This document shows positions 9,716 to 18,304 of a DNA stretch of 64,000 nt, piece after piece. Each line of letters starts with the position of its first letter. Within the stretch, counting starts at the first letter, position 1. The stretch comes from Pseudoleptotrichia goodfellowii (GTDB taxonomy: Bacteria > Fusobacteriota > Fusobacteriia > Fusobacteriales > Leptotrichiaceae). The position numbers and the translations under genes were made by a program. The stretch is taken from the NCBI RefSeq assembly GCF_007990505.1, contig NZ_AP019822.1, forward strand, positions 310,001 through 374,000, written 5' to 3'. The notes beneath the pieces were generated by a model. That model searched no databases and was not told the DNA's origin. It saw only the letters and a program-made list of their open reading frames with translations.

Positions 9716-10042
9716 ATGGATCTTTCCAGTAAGGAGAGAGCTTTTCTGAAAAAACTTGCACACGGAATAGATCCTGTTGTAAGAATAGGAAAAGACGGTA
9801 TAGATGAAAATGTAATAAAAAGTATAGCCGATGCTGTAAAAAAGAGAGAACTGATAAAAGTAAAAATATTACAGAATTCTCAGGAAGAAATCGGTAGAGA
9901 ACCGGGAACGGAACTGGCTTCCAAAACAAAGTCCGTCTTTGTAGACAGTATAGGAAAAATAATGATTTTTTTTAAGCCTGACAACAAAAACGGAAAAATA
10001 ACCAAAGAATTTAATGAGTTTAGAAAGAAAGGTAAAAAATGA
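9716..10042 (+). CDS. yhbY: YhbY-type CRM-domain RNA-binding protein
   Basis: 108 residues, the normal size for a single CRM domain. Signature: LSSKERAFLKKLAHGIDPVVRIGKDGI near the N-terminus (L-x6-L-K-x-A-H-x-L-x-P-v-v-x-I-G), then ELIKVKIL and a GxxxVFxxIG-like strand. YhbY binds pre-50S ribosomal particles. The ribosome site GGAGG lies in the last codons of the RNase J gene, so the two are coupled. It overlaps the next start by four bases. Confidence 0.9.
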   Translation: MDLSSKERAFLKKLAHGIDPVVRIGKDGIDENVIKSIADAVKKRELIKVKILQNSQEEIGREPGTELASKTKSVFVDSIGKIMIFFKPDNKNGKITKEFNEFRKKGKK

Positions 10043-10500
10043 GCGGTGGAATAATATTCGGAAACAGACTGCTTGATGTGGCTGCAATATCTTGTTTTTC
10101 GGCACAATTTTATAAAGTATTCTATCCTTTGCTGAAAAAAGAGAAAATACAATGGGTAAGAATGTTTCAGACAGGAGGAATGCCCAGTTCACATGCTTCG
10201 ACAGTTGTTTCACTGGCAACGTCAGTGTGTTTGCTGAAAGGTGCTAACTCTATAGAATTTGCCATAGCAATGGTGTTTTCGGGAATAGTTCTGTATGATG
10301 CTACAGGAGTGAGAAGACAGGCGGGGAAACATGCGAAAGCCTTGAATACTCTTGTGGACAGTATAGAAAAAAGAGACGGAATAGAAATAATAAGCGAAGA
10401 ATTTAAAGAGTTTTTAGGTCATACTCCTCTTGAAGTATTTTGGGGGAGTATATTGGGAATAGTAATAGGTTTGTTATTTAGAGGATATATAGCAGGGTAA
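10039..10500 (+). CDS. Divergent PAP2 family membrane protein (DUF212, YuiD-like)
   Basis: 153 residues. The motif GGMPSSHASTVVSLATSV (about 51-68) is the diagnostic GxxPSSHxA segment of DUF212. VLYDATGVRRQAGKHAKALN and the hydrophobic C-terminus are also typical. Several membrane segments are present. DUF212 is remotely related to PAP2 acid phosphatases; its substrate is not established. It overlaps yhbY by 4 bases (ATGA). A 102-bp AT-rich gap follows in which I see no clear terminator. Confidence 0.87.
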   Translation: MSGGIIFGNRLLDVAAISCFSAQFYKVFYPLLKKEKIQWVRMFQTGGMPSSHASTVVSLATSVCLLKGANSIEFAIAMVFSGIVLYDATGVRRQAGKHAKALNTLVDSIEKRDGIEIISEEFKEFLGHTPLEVFWGSILGIVIGLLFRGYIAG

Positions 10501-10602
10501 TCAATAAGCTAAATAATATAAAATAAATGAAAAAATAAGAATTATATTTTATCATTTAAGTTATTACCGTTGCCGATTTTAAATTGTCAGAAAAGGAAAT
10601 AT

Positions 10603-11340
10603 ATGAAAAAAAGGCTGGATTTGATTCTCGTGGAAAGAGGTATTTTTGAAACGAGAGAAAAAGCAAAAAGAGAAATAATGGCAGGGAATATTATTGTAAA
10701 TGAGCATGCTGTCACTAAAGCGGGAACAAATTTTAAAGATGATGAAAAGCTTTTAATAAGAGTAAAAGACCGTTTGAAATATGTAAGTCGCGGAGGACTT
10801 AAGCTGGAAAAAGCAATAGAAGTCTGGAATCTTGATTTTTCAGATAAGACAGTCCTTGATATAGGTGCTTCTACCGGAGGATTTACAGACTGTGCATTAC
10901 AGAACGGTGCGAAGAAAGTTTACAGTGTAGATGTAGGGACCAATCAGCTTGACTGGAAACTGAGAAACGACAGCAGAGTAGTTTCCATTGAAAATACTCA
11001 TATAAAGGATTTAAAGCCCGAAAATCTTGAAAACGAAAAAGCAGATTTTACAGTTATAGATGTGTCATTTATTTCATTAACAAAAGTAATTCCTTATTTA
11101 CGTAAATTTCTGAAAGATAAAGGTAAAGTTATAATGCTTATTAAGCCTCAGTTTGAAGTCGGAAAAGAAAAAATAGGAAAGAATGGTATAGTAATAGAAG
11201 AACAGTATCATGATGAAGCAATAAAGAAAATAATTTCTTTTATTAAAGAAAATGATTATGAACTTATAGGTGTAGAAGATTCCCCTATAAAAGGCTCTAA
11301 AGGTAACAAAGAATTTTTAGCAATGATTGTGTCAAACTAA
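10603..11340 (+). CDS. tlyA: TlyA family 16S/23S rRNA 2'-O-methyltransferase (hemolysin A type)
   Basis: 245 residues from ATG 10603, chosen because AAAAGGA sits just upstream and MKKRLDLILVERGIF is the conserved N-terminus. An S4 RNA-binding domain (about 1-60) is followed by a FtsJ-like Rossmann methyltransferase: VSRGGLKLEKAI, LDIGASTGGFTDCALQNGA (SAM loop), DVGTNQLDWKLR, and IKPQFEVGKE. TlyA methylates C1409 of 16S and, in some species, C1920 of 23S rRNA. Older names call it haemolysin. The start overlaps nothing; ctpA follows 19 bases later. Confidence 0.93.
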   Translation: MKKRLDLILVERGIFETREKAKREIMAGNIIVNEHAVTKAGTNFKDDEKLLIRVKDRLKYVSRGGLKLEKAIEVWNLDFSDKTVLDIGASTGGFTDCALQNGAKKVYSVDVGTNQLDWKLRNDSRVVSIENTHIKDLKPENLENEKADFTVIDVSFISLTKVIPYLRKFLKDKGKVIMLIKPQFEVGKEKIGKNGIVIEEQYHDEAIKKIISFIKENDYELIGVEDSPIKGSKGNKEFLAMIVSN

Positions 11341-11359
11341 TAAAAACAGGAGGAAATTA

Positions 11360-12664
11360 ATGAAAAAAAATAAATTATTATATCTGATATTAGGATTTAT
11401 ACTTATAAGTATACCTGTATACTGTGCTGCGACAATTATAAAATCCGCCAGAAATGATAAAAACAGCAATGCCAACTATAACACGGATTCAACAGAACTT
11501 AACAGAATTGTGGACGTTATAAACATCATAGACAATAGATTTGTAGGAAAAGAAACACCTAATAAAGACGAACTTTATAAAGCAGCTGTTACAGGAGTCG
11601 TAAACAGGCTGAACGATCCTTATTCGGAGTATTTGTCTCAGGAAGATTTGAAAAACTTTTCCGAAGATATAGAAGGTGAATATGTAGGTGTAGGAATGAG
11701 TATCCAGAAGAAAAAAGGAGAAGCTCTTGAAGTTACGTCGCCTTTTATAGGAAGTCCGGCTGAAAAAGTGGGAATAAAAATCGGAGATAAAATAATTAAA
11801 GTAGATGACAAAGATATATTGCCTCTTACATCGACAGATACGGTAAAATTACTGAAAGGTAAAGAAGGTACAAAAGTCAGTGTAGAGATTGTAAGAGCTG
11901 GAAAAAAAGAGCCCTTTAAAGTAACTATGACAAGAGCAAAAATAAAGCTTGAAACTGTAGAAAGTAAAATGCTCGGAAACGGTATAGGATATGTAAGTCT
12001 TTTGAGATTCGGAAATCATGCAGGAGAAGATGTACAAAAAGCTGTAGAAGGACTTCAGAAACAGGGAATGAAAGGGCTTATTCTGGATCTTAGACTGAAC
12101 CCGGGAGGATCTTTACAGGAAGCACAGGATATATCATCTTTATTTTTAAAAGAGGATTTGATAGTTTCATTGAAATATAAAGACGGCCAGGAGAAAAAAT
12201 ACAATAGAACGGGTAAATATTTAGGTGATTTTCCTTTGATAGTTCTTGTAAACAAGGGAAGTGCTTCTGCGTCGGAAATAGTAACAGGAGCAATTAAAGA
12301 TTACAAAAGAGGAACTATTATCGGAGAGAAAACTTTCGGAAAAGGAATTGTACAGCAAGTTTTACCTTTAAGAACGGGAGATGCTGTAAAATTAACTATT
12401 GCACAGTACTTTACACCTAAAGGAAATTATATTCACGAAAAAGGAATAGAGCCTGATATAAAAGTACCTATGGAAGAACTTATCACTCTTAAAGGTTATA
12501 CGAATGATTCGGAACAGGCAAGAAAAAACAGAGAAAAAGAAATAGAAGAGATTCTTATAAAAGAAAAAGGTGCCGAAGAAGCTAAAAAAATCATAGCTGC
12601 AGGAGATGTACAGCTGAAAAGAGCCATAGAAGAAATGAATAAAAAATTAGGAACAAAAAAATAG
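11360..12664 (+). CDS. ctpA: C-terminal processing peptidase CtpA (S41 family)
   Basis: 434 residues from ATG 11360 (GGAGG at 11350). The N-terminus has an uncleaved-type signal anchor (LLYLILGFILISIPVYC). A PDZ domain spans roughly 95-180 and includes GVGMSIQ and IGDKIIKVDD. The catalytic S41 domain carries LDLRLNPGGSL, the nucleophile region NKGSASASEIVTGAIKD and the general-base Lys in GEKTFGKG. It is a periplasmic or cell-surface serine protease with a Ser-Lys dyad. A charged helical tail follows. Start shifted from TTG 11327 inside tlyA, which lacks a ribosome site. Confidence 0.95.
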   Translation: MKKNKLLYLILGFILISIPVYCAATIIKSARNDKNSNANYNTDSTELNRIVDVINIIDNRFVGKETPNKDELYKAAVTGVVNRLNDPYSEYLSQEDLKNFSEDIEGEYVGVGMSIQKKKGEALEVTSPFIGSPAEKVGIKIGDKIIKVDDKDILPLTSTDTVKLLKGKEGTKVSVEIVRAGKKEPFKVTMTRAKIKLETVESKMLGNGIGYVSLLRFGNHAGEDVQKAVEGLQKQGMKGLILDLRLNPGGSLQEAQDISSLFLKEDLIVSLKYKDGQEKKYNRTGKYLGDFPLIVLVNKGSASASEIVTGAIKDYKRGTIIGEKTFGKGIVQQVLPLRTGDAVKLTIAQYFTPKGNYIHEKGIEPDIKVPMEELITLKGYTNDSEQARKNREKEIEEILIKEKGAEEAKKIIAAGDVQLKRAIEEMNKKLGTKK

Positions 12665-12680
12665 AATATTAGGAGAGTTT

Positions 12681-13382
12681 ATGTTTTATGTTGTCGGTAC
12701 ACCGATAGGTAATTTGGAAGACATAACATTCAGAGCTTTAAGGATTTTAAAAGAGGTGGATTATATATTTGCCGAAGATACGAGAGTAACAAAAAAGTTA
12801 CTTAATCATTATGAAATAGAAAAGACGGTATACCAGTATCATGAACATAATAAATTTCATCAAATAGAAAATATTTTAAACTTATTGAAAGACAATAAAA
12901 ATATAGCTTTGGTGACGGATGCAGGAACTCCCTGCATTTCGGATCCGGGCTTTGAACTTGTAAATGAGATATTAAAAGAAAACATAAAAGTGTCAGGCAT
13001 ACCGGGTCCTTCATCGATAATAACAGGTGGAAGTATTTCCGGACTTGACATGAGAAGAATTGCATACGAAGGTTTTTTACCCAAAAAAAAGGGAAGACAG
13101 ACTCTTTTTAATAAACTGAAAGAAGAGGAAAGAATGATTATTATACTCGAATCTCCTAACAGGATTTTGAAAACTCTGAAGGATATAAAAGAATACTTGG
13201 GAGAAAGATATATAGTAATCACAAGAGAGCTTACAAAGATATATGAAGAAGTTATAAGAGGAAATGTTTCAGAAATTATAGAAAAACTTGAAAAAAAACC
13301 TGTTAAGGGAGAAATAGTTTTGTTTATAAGGGCATCGGAGGATAACGGAATATATTTGAAAAAAGAAGTAAAAGGAGAATAA
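12681..13382 (+). CDS. rsmI: 16S rRNA (cytidine-1402-2'-O)-methyltransferase RsmI
   Basis: 233 residues. Tetrapyrrole-methylase-type fold: VVGTPIGNLEDITFRALRIL at the N-terminus, EDTRVTKKLL, LVTDAGTPCISDPG, GPSSIITGGSISGL and EGFLPKKKGRQ are the RsmI hallmarks. It methylates the ribose of C1402 in the ribosomal decoding centre. It is shorter than the 280-residue E. coli protein by the C-terminal domain. It sits one base before the RbgA gene start region and shares the operon. Confidence 0.95.
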   Translation: MFYVVGTPIGNLEDITFRALRILKEVDYIFAEDTRVTKKLLNHYEIEKTVYQYHEHNKFHQIENILNLLKDNKNIALVTDAGTPCISDPGFELVNEILKENIKVSGIPGPSSIITGGSISGLDMRRIAYEGFLPKKKGRQTLFNKLKEEERMIIILESPNRILKTLKDIKEYLGERYIVITRELTKIYEEVIRGNVSEIIEKLEKKPVKGEIVLFIRASEDNGIYLKKEVKGE

Positions 13383-13383
13383 A

Positions 13384-14262
13384 ATGAATATAAACTGGTA
13401 TCCGGGTCATATGAAAAAAACTAAGGATCTGATAGTTGAAAATCTTAAAATAATAGATGTCGTTATTGAAATACTGGATGCAAGAATACCTTTATCGAGT
13501 AAAAATCCCGATATATCAAAATTGGCTAAAAATAAACAGAAAATAGTTGTTTTAAACAAAGTTGATCTGGTTGATACTAAAGATCTGAAAAAGTGGGAAG
13601 AATATTTTCTGAAAAATGAAATATCAGATTATTTTGTTGCTCTCAGTGTAGAAAAAGGAACTAATTTTAATGAACTGAGAAAAATAACCGATAAAATTTA
13701 TTCTGATAAACTCGAAAAAATGAAAAAAAAGGGACTGAGAAAAACCGAAGTAAGAGCAATGATAGTAGGGATACCCAATGTAGGAAAGTCAAAATTTATT
13801 AATAAATTTGTGAATAAAAATAAGGCTAAAGTCGGAAATACACCGGGGTTCACAAGGGGAAAACAGTGGATAAAAATAAATGATAAAATAGAGTTGCTTG
13901 ATACACCGGGAGTTTTATGGCCTAAGTTTGAAGATGAGAACACAGCATATAATCTGGCGATAACAGGCTCAATAAAAGATAATGTGCTGCCGATAGAAGA
14001 AGTAGTCATGAAATTTTTTGACAAATTAAAAATATTAAACAAAATTGAAAATTTGGTAGAAGTATATAATTTGGAAGAATACACAAATAAAGAAGAGATA
14101 AAAGATACGGAAAATCATAAAATACTTGAAATGCTCGAAAAAAGATTGGGGATTTTCAAAAACGAAGAGCATAATTACGAGACAGTAGCAAGAAGAGTGC
14201 TTAAAGACTACAGAAACGGAAAAACAGGAAAATTCTTTTTGGAACTTCCTGAGGAGTTTTAG
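13384..14262 (+). CDS. rbgA: Ribosome biogenesis GTPase RbgA (YlqF)
   Basis: 292 residues. Circularly permuted GTPase: G4 NKVDLVD (about 58-64) precedes G1 GIPNVGKSKFIN (about 134-145), then G2-like TPGFTRGKQW and G3 DTPG. The N-terminal INWYPGHMKKTK is the RbgA signature and the C-terminal ANTAR-like helical part is present. It helps in late 50S subunit assembly. The gene starts one base after the rsmI stop, with AAAGGAG in the rsmI end. Confidence 0.95.
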   Translation: MNINWYPGHMKKTKDLIVENLKIIDVVIEILDARIPLSSKNPDISKLAKNKQKIVVLNKVDLVDTKDLKKWEEYFLKNEISDYFVALSVEKGTNFNELRKITDKIYSDKLEKMKKKGLRKTEVRAMIVGIPNVGKSKFINKFVNKNKAKVGNTPGFTRGKQWIKINDKIELLDTPGVLWPKFEDENTAYNLAITGSIKDNVLPIEEVVMKFFDKLKILNKIENLVEVYNLEEYTNKEEIKDTENHKILEMLEKRLGIFKNEEHNYETVARRVLKDYRNGKTGKFFLELPEEF

Positions 14263-14292
14263 GAAAGTTTTTATGCGTTTAAAGGAGAAAAT

Positions 14293-15549
14293 ATGAGAGT
14301 AGGAATATTCACCGATACTTACAGACCGCAGGTAAACGGTGTTGTAAGCTCAATATTGACATTGGAGAAGGAATTAAGGAAAAAAGGTCATAAAGTTTAT
14401 ATTATAACAACAACAGATCCTGATGCACCTATGGTCGAGCCTAATGTGTTGAGATTGCCTAGTATGGAGTTTAAGCCTTTGCCTCAATACAGATTGGGAA
14501 TGCTTTATTCATCGAGGATAATAAAAAAAATAAAAAGACTGGAACTTGATATAATACATTCACAGACAGAATGGGGAGTCGGAACATTTGCAAGATTTGC
14601 AGCAATAAATCTTGAAATCCCTCTTGTGCATACGTATCACACTCTTTATGAATATTATACCCATTATATAACGAGAGGTCATTTTACAGTACCGGCTAAA
14701 AAACTCGCAGCTGCGATAAGTAAGTTTTACTGTGAAAAATGTAATGCACTTATAGTACCTACAAGGAAAGTCGAAGATATACTCTATTCATATGATGTTG
14801 ATAAAAACATGAATATAATTCCTACAGGAATAGAGCTGAATAAATTTTACAGAGAAAATTATACAGATGAAGAAATAAAATTTATGAGAGAAAGTTTTAA
14901 TATACAGGATAGTGATTTTCTTTGTGTGTATATAGGAAGAATAGCAAAGGAAAAAAGTATTGATGTTTTGATAGACATGTTTTCAAAAATAAAAGATGAA
15001 ACATTCAAATTTATGATAGTAGGTAGAGGACCTGTGGTTGATGAACTTAAAAATCAGGCAGAAAATCTCGGAATAAATGACAGAGTAATTTTTGCGGGAG
15101 AAGTTCCTCACGATAAAGTTCCCGTTTATTATCAGATGGGAGATGTATTCTTAAATGCAAGTGTATCGGAAACTCAGGGACTAACCTTTGTAGAAGCAAT
15201 GGCTGCAAAAACTCCCGTTAATGCAAGGTATGATTTGAATCTGGAAGATTTACTGGTTAAAAATGAAGCGGGATTAGTTTATAAAAATGAAGAAGAATTT
15301 ATAAGTAATATAATGTTATTAAAACAGAATAAAGAATTGAGAGAGAAAATAATAGAAAATGCTTACAATGTATCTCAGGACTTTACTGCTGAAAAGTTCG
15401 GAGAGAGAGTAGAAGCAGTCTATAAAAAAACAATAGAGGAGTATGATAGTCGTGAAAGTTTTACTATTTTCAGAGGGGAAAAATACATTCAGCAAATCAG
15501 GCGTTGGACAAGCATTAAATCATCAGGTAGAAGCCCTTGGAGCAAATAA
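14293..15549 (+). CDS. GT4 glycosyltransferase, probable 1,2-diacylglycerol 3-glucosyltransferase
   Basis: 418 residues. Two Rossmann halves: N-terminal MRVGIFTDTYRPQVNGVVSS with the acceptor motif HTYHTLYEYYTHYI, and C-terminal YIGRIAKEKSIDVLI, VGRGPVVDEL and SETQGLTFVEAMA (the E-x7-E donor motif). This pattern matches the alMGS / monoglucosyl-diacylglycerol synthase branch of GT4. The last 35-40 residues, from about EEYDSRES on, are Arg/Ser-rich, do not look like the family and lie over the start of the next gene, so a stop codon may have been lost. The following gene likely acts next in the same pathway. Confidence 0.8.
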   Translation: MRVGIFTDTYRPQVNGVVSSILTLEKELRKKGHKVYIITTTDPDAPMVEPNVLRLPSMEFKPLPQYRLGMLYSSRIIKKIKRLELDIIHSQTEWGVGTFARFAAINLEIPLVHTYHTLYEYYTHYITRGHFTVPAKKLAAAISKFYCEKCNALIVPTRKVEDILYSYDVDKNMNIIPTGIELNKFYRENYTDEEIKFMRESFNIQDSDFLCVYIGRIAKEKSIDVLIDMFSKIKDETFKFMIVGRGPVVDELKNQAENLGINDRVIFAGEVPHDKVPVYYQMGDVFLNASVSETQGLTFVEAMAAKTPVNARYDLNLEDLLVKNEAGLVYKNEEEFISNIMLLKQNKELREKIIENAYNVSQDFTAEKFGERVEAVYKKTIEEYDSRESFTIFRGEKYIQQIRRWTSIKSSGRSPWSK

Positions 15550-16468
15550 TGTGGAATATACTTTAAATCCTGATGAAGAATATGATATTGTGCATATAAA
15601 CACGTTAGGGTTGAAATCATGGAAAATGTTGAAAAAAGCTAAAAAAATGAAAAAACCTGTAATTTATCACACACACACAACTTACGAAGATTTTAAAGGA
15701 AGTATAAAATGGAGTGATCAGCTTGCACCTGTAATAAGATACTGGGCTAAAAAATCTTACAATGGAGCGGATTATTTAATATCTCCAACTGAATATACAA
15801 AAAAACTTGTTTCTGAAAAATACTTAAAAAACGAAAAAGAAATAAGAGTAATATCTAACGGTGTAAATACTGAGAAAATTTCGAAAAATGAAGAATTGAA
15901 GAAAAAGTTTCTGGAAAAATATAAGATTTTCAAACCTCTTGTAATAACTGCAGGATTGCCTTTTGAAAGAAAAGGAATAAAAGAATTTGTAAAATTAGCG
16001 GAAAGATGCAGTGATTATCAGTTTTTATGGTTCGGCTCTTCAAGTATAAAACCGATGTTACCGAAAAAAATACAAAAAATAATAGATAATCCTCCAAAAA
16101 ATCTTTCTTTTCCCGGATTTGTGGAAAAAGAAGAACTGATAGGAGCATTCAGTGCTGCAAAACTTTTTTTATTCATGACTTATGAGGAAAATGAAGGAAT
16201 AGTAGTGTTGGAATCGCTTTCATTGAAATTACCTTTGGTGGTAAGAGATATTCCTGTCTATGAGGACTGGCTTCAGGACGGTGTAAACTGCTTTAAAGCC
16301 CGAAATAATGACGAATTTTACAAAAAAATGGTAAGTATCGTCAATGATAAAGTAAAAAATATAGATGATATAATAGAAAATGCTTATAAAATTGCTGAAG
16401 AAAGAGACTTAAAAAATATAGGTAAAAAATACAAAGAGTATTATGAATATATATTGGATAAAAAATAA
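15452..16468 (+). CDS. GT4 glycosyltransferase, CpoA-like, probable second glycolipid step
   Basis: 338 residues from GTG 15452. The N-terminus MKVLLFSEGKNTFSKSGVGQ and the VHINTLGLKSW segment resemble pneumococcal CpoA, which adds galactose to glucosyl-diacylglycerol. The donor-site motif EENEGIVVLESLSLKLPLV is present. The ATG at 15443 has its GAGGAG only one base away, whereas GTG 15452 is spaced about 10 bases from it, so GTG is the better start. The gene overlaps the preceding glycosyltransferase by about 98 bases. Together they probably make the head group of membrane diglycosyl lipids; the sugar specificity is inferred. Confidence 0.75.
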   Translation: MKVLLFSEGKNTFSKSGVGQALNHQVEALGANNVEYTLNPDEEYDIVHINTLGLKSWKMLKKAKKMKKPVIYHTHTTYEDFKGSIKWSDQLAPVIRYWAKKSYNGADYLISPTEYTKKLVSEKYLKNEKEIRVISNGVNTEKISKNEELKKKFLEKYKIFKPLVITAGLPFERKGIKEFVKLAERCSDYQFLWFGSSSIKPMLPKKIQKIIDNPPKNLSFPGFVEKEELIGAFSAAKLFLFMTYEENEGIVVLESLSLKLPLVVRDIPVYEDWLQDGVNCFKARNNDEFYKKMVSIVNDKVKNIDDIIENAYKIAEERDLKNIGKKYKEYYEYILDKK

Positions 16469-16512
16469 AATAATCGTAAGAACTCGATGTTTTAACATTA
16501 TGATAAAAAAAT

Positions 16513-16556
16513 AAAGGATATTCTGAATTTTCTTTTAAACCTAAATTCCCGAAGAA
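16513..16556 (+). repeat. Left terminal inverted repeat of the insertion sequence
   Basis: Starts AAAGGATA and ends in aaacctaaattcccgaagaa (16537-16556). The last 20 bases match the reverse complement of the right end at 19 positions; the outer part matches with small gaps. Confidence 0.8.
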
Positions 16557-16594
16557 TTATACATATGAAAAAAGGACATAGAATTAGTCTTTTT

Positions 16595-18145
16595 CTATAA
16601 TAATTCTTCAGGAAATTTAATATCCATATATTTAAATATTTCTTTCTGTTTCTTTGTTACTTCTCCCAATTTAAGTTTTTCATTACCTCTTTCATAACTT
16701 TCTATCAAGTCCAATTCATCAAGAAGTTCCTGTGTTGTGTATTTCTTATATAATTCTTTTCACTCATCTTATTTTTTATATACGATAGCATTACTAATGA
16801 CACGAATGTTACAAATATTTTTCCATCCATTGTAGGTTTTGATGATACTCTTAATCTTCTTGCATCAAGTCGGTCTTTTATATTATGAAATGCTTTCTCT
16901 GCTACATCTTTTTGTCTATATATACTTAATATTTCTCTTGCTTCAAGATTTTCATTACTTATCAAACTGAAATAACCATATTTTTTCATATGTTTTTCTA
17001 TAATATCATCTTTTGCTACAGCAATTATATTTTCTTTTTCAACTTTAATATCGAAATATTTCCTATAGTCTTCGACTCTTTTTCATTTTCTACATTATTT
17101 TCTATATCTGTTTTAATTTAATCAGGTATTCTGTAAAATCTTTATCTTCTTTTAAAGCTTTTCATCATCAAAAAACACATACAAGTAAAGATACTTCTTA
17201 TTTTCCTTGTCTGTATCGTCCCACATAAGTATTTCTTTTTTACCATATATATTATATTCAGCTATATAATTAGTAAATTTCTTAATATCTTTTACTTTTT
17301 CTATTCTTTCTTTTATTATTTTGATGATGACTTTGTTCCTACAATAAATTTAAATTTATTATTCATGAGTTCATCTATATTGTTTTACTGTAGAATCCTC
17401 TATCCATCACTAATTTAGGTTTCTTAACTCCTATATACTGAACATCTTTTATTAATCTTCTAACTGTTGACACATCAACAATGTTTCCTGGTAAAACTCT
17501 ATAGTAAAAAGGCAATCTTGACTTTTCTCCATACAAAATTGCAAGATTGATTTGTGCTAATGTATCATTTTCCTTATTATATCCGTATCTCATTTGATTA
17601 ATAGCTTTTGAATAAGATGATATGCTTGTTGTATCATAAGCCCAATACTCATCTTCTTTCAACTGTTCAGCCTGTAATTTAAAGAAATTGTTTTTTCCGC
17701 TTTCATTTATTTCTGAAAACATTTCACTTATTCTTTGAGAAGTTAGTTCACTTCTGTTAAATGTTTTATGAATTTTACTCCATTTTTCATATCTTGATAT
17801 AGGACTATCTTTTTCTAATATCAGATATTGTGCAACAGATAAAATTTCTTTGTACAAATCAGGAAAACATTCTTTAAGATTAGAAGTCAGTCCCAATTTT
17901 TTAGCAATAAGATTTAAAAGCAGATTAGCACCATAAAATTTACGCTTATCATTTTGAGCTTTATTTTCTTCCAATTTCTTTTTTTGAGTGGAAGTAGGTA
18001 CAATTTGTCCAGTAAGAGGGTCCTTAATACCGATTAATTTTCTTTTAGATTTAGATTTTTTTTCAGATTTATCCCAATAGTTAATAGATTCATAAACATA
18101 AGTTTTATTGTATTTTTTATTATATAGAAAAACTAAAGAAGCCAT
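16595..18145 (-). pseudogene. Transposase, IS1634/IS4-like DDE type, frameshifted
   Basis: The intact N-terminal half (18145 down to 17375, 256 residues) has KKYNKTYVYESINYWDKSEKKS and a DDE-region strand ending VMDRGFYSKT. The C-terminal piece (about 16989-16595) carries YRQKDVAEKAFHNIKDRLDARRLRV, whose E-x6-K spacing fits the IS4 YREK-type signature, and ends FPEELL at a TAG. The middle is out of frame in several places, and the C-terminal part shifts frame again near 16750. It cannot make a full transposase. Start ATG 18145 lies just inside the right repeat. Confidence 0.85.
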
Positions 18146-18251
18146 AAGATTATCACCTATGTATAATTATACATAGAAATAAAGAAAAAGTCAAGAAAAA
18201 AATGTAGAAAAAAGCAATAAAATTAATCTTTTTTCTACTTCATATGTTTAT

Positions 18252-18296
18252 TTCTTCGGAAATTTAGGTTTAAATAAAGAATTTCAAGTATCCTTT
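18252..18296 (-). repeat. Right terminal inverted repeat of the insertion sequence
   Basis: On the minus strand it starts AAAGGATA and ends aaacctaaatttccgaagaa (18252-18271), the partner of the left repeat. It lies only 8 bases from the stop codon of the GH114 gene. Confidence 0.8.
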
Positions 18297-18304
18297 TTTA
18301 AAAA

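Larger units (their letters stand above)
16513..18296. mobile_element. Decayed IS1634/IS4-family-like insertion sequence
   Basis: About 1.78 kb, bounded by imperfect inverted repeats of about 44 bases. The innermost 20 bases of the repeats differ at one position, and the outermost AAAGGATA matches on both sides. Between them lies one minus-strand transposase gene broken by frameshifts. The element sits between the CpoA-like gene and the GH114 gene. I could not define a target-site duplication. Confidence 0.8.

Noticed and set aside
9869-10219. Minus-strand frames across yhbY and the DUF212 gene
   Set aside because: Lie opposite to two well-recognised genes, without ribosome sites or family features.
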